Position numbers and translations under genes: made by a program. From the NCBI GenBank assembly GCA_039583875.1, contig CM077163.1, positions 236,894,646-236,958,645 of the forward strand: a stretch of 64,000 bases of DNA. Reading direction: 5' to 3'. A model generated the notes under the pieces. The model was not told where the DNA came from. It did no database searches and saw only the letters and a program-made list of their open reading frames with translations. Of this stretch, positions 35,389 to 45,245 are shown piece by piece (the stretch's first letter is position 1; every line of letters begins with the position of its first letter). Source of the stretch: Platanthera guangdongensis. Taxonomy: Eukaryota > Streptophyta > Magnoliopsida > Asparagales > Orchidaceae.

Positions 35389-36117
35389 TGATACACCGGC
35401 CTTCTGGTGGGGCGATGCCGCTTCTCCATCGTGCGAAGCGTGGAAACCCTCTCGTGCGACTCACGATATTTATCTCGGATGGGTATTGCTTCTCTCCCCT
35501 TCCCTTGGTGTGGTTCTTCTGAAAGTTATTTTGCTTGGTTCTTGCGGTTGCGATCGATTCGGTGTAGATTTGGAATTGTTTCCGTTATGCCCTTAGTTGT
35601 AGGGTTGGAATGCATATAATTGGATTTTTTTAAAAATCTTCTAACCGAGGCGGACTCCCACAAAATGCACACCATGTGTATGGTGTAATATCCAAGTCAC
35701 ATTGCTATGATTGTTCCTTCATCATGTAAATGCCCGGAATTTTTGATGTAGAATTCACTAAATAAAATAGTCTTTCACAGTGCAGTGCAGTTCATCTTCT
35801 GCTTCGCCTTAATGGCCACGTGATTTGATTAAATATATTTTTTAATTAGACGTTAATTAATATGCATGACGGGCACGTAGACTCACTGTGAGCATGAATC
35901 TTAATTAGTATGTATTAATTAGTTGACGCTAATTATAAACGGCGGACGCACTTTGTTTTATTATAATATATATGAATAATTCATAATAATAAATAAATAA
36001 TAATTACTACTGTAGCCGGTAGCCGCACGCCTTCGGATCTAATGGAGTAATTAATGGCTACAGCTCCGTTAAAACTCCATCATAATTCTCTGAGCGTCTT
36101 TTTCTTTCTGATCTCTC
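35389..36117. other. Unassigned upstream region of chitinase gene
   Basis: 35389-35640 is GC-balanced sequence of unknown origin with no convincing frame or match to any element here. From about 35640 it becomes AT-rich non-coding sequence (ATTAATTA and TATAATATAT runs) typical of plant 5' flanks. No transposon ends are evident. It probably contains the chitinase promoter. Confidence 0.5.
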
Positions 36118-36125
36118 TATATATA
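36118..36125 (+). promoter_or_regulatory. Probable TATA box of chitinase gene
   Basis: TATATATA in CTCTCTATATATATGATAAAG, 85-92 bp before the ATG at 36210, leaving a 5' leader of about 55 bases if initiation is ~30 bp downstream. A second AT run (GAATATATATATATAAC, 36191) is too close to the ATG to serve. Confidence 0.5.
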
Positions 36126-36206
36126 TGATAAAGAATCACGATTCTATACTCATTCTCATCAGTAATTAATTAGTAGAAGAGATAACAATTGAATATATAT
36201 ATATAA

Positions 36207-37218
<1,012 letters not shown>

Positions 37219-37406
37219 TAATTTCAGTCAACTGTGGATGAATAATTTAATCCTTTCTGAAGAGGATTAGAAGTATGTAATCGTTTACTTGTGAATGTAC
37301 CGTGTTGTAAATTTTTGTGATTAATTAATATATCAGTTTCATTATGTCAAGATGATTTCTATAGTTTTGAATTATCTATCATTTTGTAATATTTATTTCT
37401 TGCAAC
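37219..37406 (+). other. Chitinase 3' flank
   Basis: AT-rich 3' untranslated sequence after the TGA, with GAATAATTTAATCC at 37240 and TTAATTAATATATC near 37320 as weak polyadenylation-like signals. No other feature seen. Confidence 0.45.
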
Positions 37407-37409
37407 TTA

Positions 37410-37501
37410 GGCTCCGTTTGGCGGGACTTATTTTCACCGGTCAAGCGGTTCATGTGGTCGCAACCGCTTGACCGGCAAAAATAAATCCCCCAAACAGAGC
37501 C
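37410..37501. mobile_element. Tourist-type MITE (92 bp) flanked by TTA
   Basis: Starts GGCTCCGTTTGG and ends CCAAACAGAGCC, with about 40-bp inverted arms (GACTTATTTTCACCGGTCAAGCGGTT against AACCGCTTGACCGGCAAAAATAAATC). TTA trinucleotides at 37407-37409 and 37502-37504 are the target duplication expected for PIF/Harbinger-derived Tourist MITEs. It has no coding capacity and sits 190 bp downstream of the chitinase stop. Confidence 0.88.
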
Positions 37502-37504
37502 TTA

Positions 37505-37846
37505 ATTTATATCATGTGAAATATTTGTAGATTTTTTTAATGGGAATGCATATATGCAGTTTTGCTTGAAGCGCAAACACAAACTTTACTTTATACGTAA
37601 TGTAAAAGTAAATGATTATTTTGTTGATATATGATTTAGTATCTTAAGTTAAGGATGTGTCACCGTCGTTGGCCCGCAGGAATGCTTAAACACAAGATGC
37701 AGACCGAAAAGAAATGAGTATTAATTAACACTTTAAAGAACTTATAAACGCGAGAAGATAAACATGGAATGATCTCCCCTCTGCCAGCCCTACTTCGCAA
37801 GGGTGGATGGGAGAAGGTAAACAATGACATGTCTAAATTAATTCTC
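37505..37846. other. AT-rich intergenic segment
   Basis: Between the MITE and B3. I find no frame, repeat or element end in it. Confidence 0.4.
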
Positions 37847-38247
37847 TGTCTTTCCCCCTTTCAACGATGCTTTCAAATCACTCGCTAGTTTTTTATCCAC
37901 TTTCCAGAGTGGCAGAGCCCCTGCGGCTCTGCAAGTTCACCGCCCCCTCCCGCTTGAAGTAAAGGAACATAATCCCATATGCACTGATTAGAATAGAGAA
38001 GGAGAGGATCGTGGAAGAGAAAGATGGGAGGCAAAATTTGTTTCACTCATTCATATCATTAGACATATACAAAACATTCCTACTTATAGCCAAATACATC
38101 ATAAATGCTAAACCATTAGGTAATTATGCAGATAGCAGGTGACGGTCAATATCCTGGCCCATTAATTAGATAGAGGTGATGAACTATTTCATGGACCATT
38201 AATTATGAGTAGGTATATCATTATCAGTGATGCTTTGATTTTCAACA
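37847..38247 (-). repeat. 401-bp LTR of chimeric copy B3
   Basis: Plus-strand ends are TGTCTTTCCCCC and TTGATTTTCAACA; it is co-linear with 32274-32674 at identical length and high similarity. The TG...CA ends are intact here, which sets the LTR boundary for the family. Confidence 0.8.
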
Positions 38248-38450
38248 ACCCTTCTCAATTAAGCTGGTGTCGTCAATGATGTTGAGAGTAGATCTTAAAC
38301 CAAGGAAGCAACCTCTAATTTGCAAAAGGAAATGACGATTTCATTGCTTTCAACTTTGTCTCTCACAAAGAGGTACCATAGCATTGTGTTTGCTTTTATT
38401 GTGGAAGACAAGGTTCTTCGAGAGAGTGATTGCCGACATATTGTCGTTGT
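38248..38450 (-). pseudogene. B3 antisense RNase H tail
   Basis: Same antisense pol end as in B2 (MSAITLSKNLVFHNKSKHN on the minus strand). About 47 bp, including the ADILTK-type motif, are missing between short GCA repeats. The head-to-head junction with the sense knuckle is at about 38450. Confidence 0.8.
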
Positions 38451-41400
38451 AGATTGTCCCCTCCGATGCAAACGATGTCGAAGACCTACTCATACTGACA
38501 AGGATTGCTGGTCCAAGCCACAGGAAGCTGCCAAATTCATTGAAGATACCTCCGAAAAATCCATGTTCTTCACCAACAATTCTGCTCAGCACAAGGGATC
38601 TAATATTTTGTTCATTGATTCTGGCTGCAACATCCCCATGGCCTACAATCGGGCAGCTTTTGTCTCCCTCAATGAATACATCAAGTTTGAAGTCTTTCTT
38701 GGCGACGGCCATGCTCGCTGCATAGATGACACTGACGCAATTGCCTTCCAGACACCCTCAGGAGAAACAAAACACATGCATGAGGCTCACTATGTTCCCA
38801 GCCTTGCTTAAAACCTTCTTAGCATCGGCCAACTCACACAAAGGGTTACCTATTCTCTTTGAACATGATCTTTGCTATATTGTCAAAACATCTACTAAAA
38901 AAACAATTCTAACAACTCTCATCACTCAAAATCGAGTTTACTATGTCTTTCTACCTTCTTCCCTATTGCTTTTCTTGCACCACCTCTCCTTATTCATCTA
39001 CTACCATGTATCACCTGCGTTTTGGCCACCTCAACTACCCATCTATGCAGTTTATCAAAAAATGCCTAAAGGTTCAAGGGCTACTTGACCTACATTTTAC
39101 AAAGACCATATGTGGTGGATGTGAAGCCGAAAAATCTCATCGACATACCTTTCCCACTCTTCTACCTGGAGAAGCATAGAAGCTCTTCAACTCCTCCATC
39201 TTGATCTCTAGGGACCGACTACCACTCTCACTGCTGGAGGTAAAAAAAATCTCATTGTTGATGATCACACTCGTTTCATGTGGATCTTCTTTCTATCCAA
39301 CAAGTCTGACACCTTCACAACCTCCCAAACTTTCAAAACTTTTATTGAAAAACAATTAGACAAAAACATTAAAGGAATATGCGCATACAGAGGAGGGGAA
39401 TTTTGCTCCCTAAACTTCAACTCTTTATGTGACAAGCACGTCATTTCTCACCTGCTTACAACTCCTAACTCCCCTGAACAAAACAGTGTCGTTGAACGAC
39501 GTAATCGATCCATTCTTGAGATGCCCAGATCTATGCTTTCCACCTCCAAACTTAATAAATTGTTTTTGACAGAAGCCTGTCCCATTACTGTATATCTCCT
39601 TAACAGGTGCCCTACGAGAACCCTATCCATCTTACTCCCTTCGAAATGGTTTACTCATGAAAACCATATGTATGTCATCGACGCGTGTTCAGTTGCATTG
39701 CCTACATGCATATACCCACCATAAATCGCACAAAATTAGATGATAAATGACAAACATGCATTTTCATTGGCTACAACCAGAAATCCAAGGGTTATTGCCT
39801 CTACCACTCTCCTACCAACATTTTTTTTATCATGTGATGTAAACTTTCATGAAGAAACACACTAAAATTGACCATCAGTTTATGGGTTGTCATCACACCA
39901 GGAGGTGGTTGCTCTTGATAACAATCATACCCGATACATCCAATCCATCTCATGTGATAATATATCTCCTCATGAACTTATTTCTTTATCCGAGTCATCT
40001 GATTATGAGCTCATTTCCTCATCAGAGTGACTCTAAGCCCATTCCTTCACTAGACTCAGACTTCAACCCATCTTCATCCTCGCCAATCCACAAAACTAAA
40101 AGCATTACAAAAATATACGAAAGCTGCAATCTCTCTCTCTTTGCAGGTACCCCAGAGATGTTTCGGGAAACAACATCTCAAGATATACGAAAAAGGGCAA
40201 TGGATGAGTAAATTCTTACAATTAACAAATTAAAAATAACACCTGGAACCTTGTTCCCAAACTTGCAGGACAGGACATTATTGGGCTCAAATAGGTCTAT
40301 ACGGCCAAGACTGATGAGGATGGTAAACCACTCAAATTCAAAGTCCGACTTGTCGCAAAAGGTTATTCTCAAGTTTCTGGACGCGATTTTGATGAAACTT
40401 ATGCTCCAGTAGCACGAATGGACACCATTCATTTTGTTCTAGCCTACGTCGCACAATATCAACTGCCTGTCTTTCAACTAAATGTTCAATCTGCCTTTCT
40501 TAATGACTCCATCGAAGAAGATGTCTACGTTCATCAACCTCAGGCTATTACACAAATCATAAAGACATGGTCTACAAGCTCCACAGAGCTTTATATGGAC
40601 TCAAGCAGGTGTCGCGGGCTTGGAATGCCAACATTGACTCTTATCTCTGTAGAATTGAAGGTATCACTCAAAACCCAAATGAAGCCTCCATCTACATTAA
40701 GAAAGTCAGTAATCAGCTCCTCTTTGTTTGCATCTACGTTGACGACTTAATTGTTACAGAAAATAACACACAGATGATTGAAGATTTCAAAAACAACATG
40801 AAACACCAATATCAAATGACTGATCTTGATAGTCTAAAGTTTTTCCTGGGTTTGCAAATCAAGCATAGCCCTGGGCGGATTTTCATCTCCCAGGAATGGT
40901 ACGCTACTGACCTGCTTAAGAAATTGAAGATGGATAGATGTAACCCCTCCTTAACCCCCATGATCATTGGAAATAAATTAAGCAAAAAATGAAGAAGATG
41001 ACGACACTGATGTTGCAGAATATCAAAGCCTTGTTGGGTCTCTCAAATATCTCACCAACACTTGCCCAAACATTGAGTTCGTTGTTGGAATCATTGCTCG
41101 TTTTGTTAATAAACCTAAGAAAAGCCATTTTCTAGCCGCCAAAAGAATTCTCCGCTATATCCAGGGAACTAAAAGCTACTTGATCTTGTACCAAAGAGAA
41201 GATATTCATTCACCCAATATCTGGCTTCAGCGGCTCAGACTGGGGTGGCTCCACCGATGACAGACAAAGCACCAACGGATATATCTTCTTCTCCGGGACA
41301 AAACCTATCTCTTGGTCCTCCAAATAACAAAGAACTGTACCCCTCTCCTCAATGGAAGCCAAATATATGGTTGTGTCCTGCCTCCTGCGAAGCTGCTTAG

Positions 41401-41748
41401 CTCAAGCGGCTTAGAAGTGAACTGGAAGAAGAAGATGCAACAATCCTTATCTACTGTGAAAACCAATCAACTGCCGCTCTCTCCAATAACCATGTGTTTC
41501 ATAATCGAAGTAAGCACATCGCACTGAAATACCATTTTGTGCGGGATATGGTAGAAAGAAAAGAAGTAGAAGTTCGATACTTCCCCACCGAAGCTCAGCT
41601 CGCTGATATTCTAACCAAACCTCTGGGATGACGAAGCTTTCTTGCTCTCAGGGAAGCTCTAAATATTAGAGACAAGCGTAGTTTAAGAGACGGCATTGAA
41701 AATATGTTGATTAAACCACCTCACATTAAAAGTTGCAACAAAATTGAA
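38451..41748 (+). pseudogene. Chimeric copia copy B3: gag knuckle, PR, IN, RT, RNase H
   Basis: The most complete B copy. One open frame (38320-38811) runs from the antisense segment straight through the junction into CPLRCKRCRRPTHTDKDC and protease LFIDSGCNIPMA. Integrase is split over frames (FMWIFFLSNKSDTF, QNSVVERRNRSI). RT runs about 40200-40992 with FQLNVQSAFLND, LYGLKQVSRAWN and YVDDLIV. RNase H runs about 41000-41748 with GSDWGGSTDDRQSTNG, SMEAKYMVVSC, RSKHIALKYHFVRD, LADILTKPLG and IKSCNKIE. Broken by many stops. The expected purine tract and LTR do not follow; the sequence jumps to a knuckle fragment at 41749. Confidence 0.84.
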
Positions 41749-41797
41749 GAACTACTCATACTGACAAGGATTAGTGGTCCAAGCCGCAGGTGAAACC
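41749..41797 (+). pseudogene. Displaced gag zinc-knuckle fragment
   Basis: About 48 bp matching the B knuckle segment (CTACTCATACTGACAAGGATT-GTGGTCCAAGCC-CAGG; compare 38489-38523), sandwiched between two RNase H ends. The left joint shares GAAG with both parents. Confidence 0.75.
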
Positions 41798-41958
41798 AGA
41801 GTTTGTTATTGCCCCACCGAAGCTCAGCTCACTGATATTCTAACCAAACCTATGGGACGACGTCACTTTTTTGCTCTCAGGGAAGCCCTAAATGTTAGAG
41901 ACAAGCGCATTTTAAGAGATGGTATTGGAAATATGTTGATTGAGCCACCTCTCATTAA
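41798..41958 (+). pseudogene. Second RNase H C-terminal tail
   Basis: YCPTEAQLTDILTKPMGRRHFFALREALN...LIEPPLIKSC, a second copy of the pol end just seen at about 41580-41735, with fewer mutations. It is then fused at GGGCAGCTTTT-type microhomology to antisense protease sequence. Confidence 0.8.
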
Positions 41959-41959
41959 A

Positions 41960-43030
41960 AGCTGCCCAATTATAGGTCGTGTGGCTGATGCAGCCAAAAT
42001 CAATGAACCAAATATCAGATCCCTTGTGTTGAGCAGAATTGCTGGTGAAGAACATGGATTATCCAGAGGTATCTTCAAATAATTTGGCAGCTTCTCGTGG
42101 CTTAGACCATCAATCCTTGTCAGTATGAGTAGGTCTTTGACATCGTTTGCAGCGGAGGGGACAATCTTTATTGTCATGAGTGTGTTGATGACAGAGAGCA
42201 AGAGGGGCGAGGTGAGAGTAAGGGGGTAGTATGGGTAGGGATATTGCATAGGGGAGAAATATGGGTTTGAAGAAGGTGGAGGTAAATTTGGAGGATGATA
42301 GAAGGGATAAAATGAAGAGTGATAAGGGGGTGATGTTGGAAGGGAGGCCAAGTAGGAGTTGTGTGTTGAAGGGGAGGAGGTTGTGAGGCTTGCAGTGGAG
42401 ATGGTGTAGGTAGTAGAGCACTTGTTTTGTTGAGATTGGGATATAGTTTGGGTTGTATGTTGTGTTTGGTGAAGAATATGTGGTAGAATTGGGAGAACTG
42501 GGGTATGACTGGTTCTCGATAGAAGGAGTTTGAGAAAAAAGGAGATTGTTGTGGAACATTTCAGTGAGGGTATTGGGAGTGGGGAGTTCTTCTCTTTTTA
42601 TCCAATCCTCATATGATTGAAGTGAGCACAAATGCTCAGAGAGAGAGAGAGTCTACAAATCTGTTGACTCTTCAATAGCAGCAACAACATGATTGAAAGT
42701 TCTAGGAAGGTATCTGAGAATTTTGGGGACTAAGAGAAGAGCACGAGAGTTCTTCATTTTGTCATCCTTGCTGATGATAAGGGTTGCTACAGTGGTTGTG
42801 GCAGGTGGGAGAAGACCGGATTCAACAATATCCCACAAATCTTTGGAGTGAAAAAGGGTATCCATCTTGATGCTCCAATATTCATACATTTCTCCATCAA
42901 AGATGTGAACAAAAGGTTGATAGTATAAGGGGATGAAGTCATCGAAGAAGAGGATGAGGGGGATGAAGTCATTGGAAAAGGAGATCTTTCGATGAAAGAG
43001 GAGATGATCCCTTGTTCAAGAGAAGCTTGA
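41960..43030 (-). pseudogene. Element G gag and protease fragment
   Basis: Minus-strand gag starts near 43000 (MTSSPSSSSSMTSSPYTINLL in the frame 42787-42972; other frames carry LFTSLMEKCMNIGASRW). It passes a proline/serine-rich middle (42250-42480) and a knuckle (CPLRCKRCQRPTHTDKD, about 42115-42165). It ends in protease (IWFIDFGC-type, about 41980-42040) fused to an RNase H tail. Several frames, all broken. The knuckle identifies this as the parent family of the B copies. Confidence 0.78.
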
Positions 43031-43038
43031 TCAGATTT

Positions 43039-43050
43039 GCTCTGATACCA
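43039..43050 (-). promoter_or_regulatory. Primer-binding site of G
   Basis: GCTCTGATACCA on the plus strand, i.e. a perfect TGGTATCAGAGC, the initiator-Met tRNA complement, one base from the LTR edge. Confidence 0.8.
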
Positions 43051-43051
43051 C

Positions 43052-43219
43052 TATAGAAAATGGGAACATAAAAACATAAATAAAAAACAAAGAACATTCT
43101 TCATTAATGATAAGAGTAGTAAGAATACATTTCTCAAAAGATTACTTAAACAAGATATAAAATATATAGACTAATGAAAGCAAAATAAATGATGCAGGTG
43201 GGAGTTGACAGGCTCAACA
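43052..43219 (-). repeat. Short LTR of element G (about 168 bp)
   Basis: Lies between the PBS (right of gag) and a pol end with purine tract (ATCGAGGGGGCC, minus strand, about 43240). The minus-strand ends would be TGTTGAGCC and TTTTCTATA (CA changed to TA). Because gag lies to one side and RNase H to the other, this single LTR is shared by two head-to-tail units. Boundaries approximate. Confidence 0.6.
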
Positions 43220-43598
43220 CACATGGAGAATTAAAGCTTGGCCCCCTCGATTTCGTTGCAGCTTTTAATGGGAGGTGGCTCAATCAGCATATTTCCAATA
43301 ATAGTAACTCTTTAAACTTCTTCTCCTTCTAAATCTTCCTTCATTCTCTTAAGCCATGTCACTTCACAAACGACAGTGCACAGAGCCACATATTTGGTTT
43401 TCGTGGATGAAAGGGTCACAGTTCTTTGTTTCTTGGAACTCCAGGAAATTGGTTTGAGCCGAAAAGAAAAATATATCCTTCTGTGCTCTTTCTGTCATCG
43501 ATGGAACATCCCCAATTCGAGTCGCTGAAACCAAGTCGGGATTTGTTTTGTTTTTGCTAGTAGAGGAGGCTGAATTGCTTTTCCCCTTGAATATATCA
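43220..43598 (-). pseudogene. Element G RNase H remnant
   Basis: Minus strand gives relics of RNase H (frames with DVPSMTERAQKDIFFFSAQ, TKTKYVALCTVVCEVTWLKR and GNMLIEPPPIKSCNEIEGA), broken by frameshifts. It ends at TATCA (43594-43598), the target of E; the RT part continues at 63407. Confidence 0.75.
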
Positions 43599-45090
43599 TA
43601 AAAGTGGGGATAAGATCTACCTTAACTCTAGAGGGGGGGTGAATAGAGTTTATTAAAATAATTTTCAAGTTAAAAACTATTTTACAGTGGAAGACTTAAT
43701 TTAAAAATATGTGTAAGGTGCTTGCAGTAAATAAAAATGTGAAAACAAGAAATAAAAACACAGCACACAACAAACAAAATATAACAACCAGAAGACACAA
43801 GGAGCTATAGTGGTTCCCCAATCAATCTGGGTACATCCACTCTTCTACCACCCTAGGTAGGAATCCACTGCAGGATGAGTTGATCAGGTGTCCTGGGCAC
43901 CAATGAGCTTTTGATAAGGTGCTCAAAAACCAAACTAGATTTTTTGATCAGGTGTCTTGCCACCATTGAGTTTTGACAAGGTCTCAGAAACCAATACAAA
44001 ACTTTTGAAGGGAGTTTTGAGAAACCATTTTACAGCAGAAAAAGAAAGAGGTGAGATGTTCTTCTCTGTCAACAATCAGAGAGAAGACTAGTGGATGATG
44101 TTGTCAAAGCTCCCCCTGAGATCTGGAAGTTGTTTAGGAAAAGAAGCTTTGCACTAGGGTGATAGGCCTTCAGTAGATGAGATCTCTAACAAAGGATGAT
44201 TCCACCAGTTGCTGAAATGTGTAGTGTCTGGAGTCTTGATGGATGAAGCCTTTGAACACTTGAGTCAAAAGAGATCTAGAAAATCTTCTTTTCTGTATGT
44301 TGATCTCCTTCAGTGGTGAGTGTTCTGAATGAATTCTGTTTGTGTGTCTGTCTGTGTGTCCAGCAAAGAATTCTTTTTTGTGTGTGTAGAGTAGCAGAAA
44401 GAATATGCTCTCTTATTCCTTAGATCTGAAAAGAATGAATTGATTCTCTGTCTCCAATATAGCCGTTAGCCACTCATTAATGACTTCCTTAAATGAATTT
44501 TGTCTCTGGAGGAAAGTCCTAGAAAACATTCCTTTAAATCTCCCTTGAAACTTGCTCCAGATTAATTGAAACGTCTACAAGATCCTTGAAATAAATGTTG
44601 TGAATAAATAAGATAGAATTTCATAACTGTCTGAATTTGAATCTTGAGAATCGTCGATCTCTCTAGAAAATCGTCGATCTGAGCTCAACTATCGTCGACC
44701 TGAGCTCAGAGACTGGAACTAGACTAAAAACTGAAATCGTCGATCTGAGCTCAACTATCGTCGACCTGAGCTCAGACATTGGGAAAACAGCTAGAGACAG
44801 AAACGTCGATCTGAGCTCGAAGATCGTCGAATGGCGTTCGACGACTCGTCGAACTAAGCTCAGAGATAGTCGAACTGAGTTCGACGATTCGTCGACCTGA
44901 GCTTGACGAAAGTGACTTAGTCTCCTGAATTTGAATATCTGATCTGAAGGTCTTGGGGGAAGCTTTCAAGCCTAATTTTCTAACCCTTAGACTCAATCTA
45001 ATTGACCTTAAAAACTATACAAAGAGGTAAAAACAATTTTACTAAGGACATAGTGATCCTTGCCCAAATCAGTAATAGGGTTTTCCAACA
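43599..45090 (-). repeat. 3' LTR of E (1492 bp)
   Basis: Plus-strand start TAAAAGTGGGG (TG changed to TA) and end GGGTTTTCCAACA. Nearly identical to 61901-63406, so the insertion is recent. It contains the TCGTCGA/GAGCTC array at 44650-44910. The TATA equivalent is mutated (TTTTACAGCAG near 44025). Confidence 0.88.
44650..44910. repeat. TCGTCGA-CTGAGCTC repeat array in E 3' LTR
   Basis: Roughly ten spaced copies of ATCGTCGA(C/T)CTGAGCTCA and its complement-like variants (TTCGACGA, GTCGAACTGAGTTC). Each half is near-palindromic (TCGA, GAGCTC), so the block can fold on itself. Confidence 0.82.
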
Positions 45091-45104
45091 ATCTCCCCCT
45101 ATTT
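45091..45104 (-). promoter_or_regulatory. Polypurine tract of E
   Basis: ATCTCCCCCTATTT on plus, i.e. AAATAGGGGGAGAT on the element strand, touching the LTR. Confidence 0.8.
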
Positions 45105-45245
45105 GGGTTAGGATTACTATTTACATGACATAGGAAATAAAAGCATACAATGCAGATATAAAATAAAAAACAACATTGCAGAAACACAAATAGAATCACA
45201 TCAGAAATTCAGAATAGATAACACTCTCAGCTTACATGATCAGTC

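Noticed and set aside
37410..37501. Transcription terminator hairpin for the chitinase gene
   Set aside because: The inverted repeat has Tourist-type termini and a TTA target duplication, so a MITE is the better explanation; plant Pol II genes do not use such hairpins as terminators.
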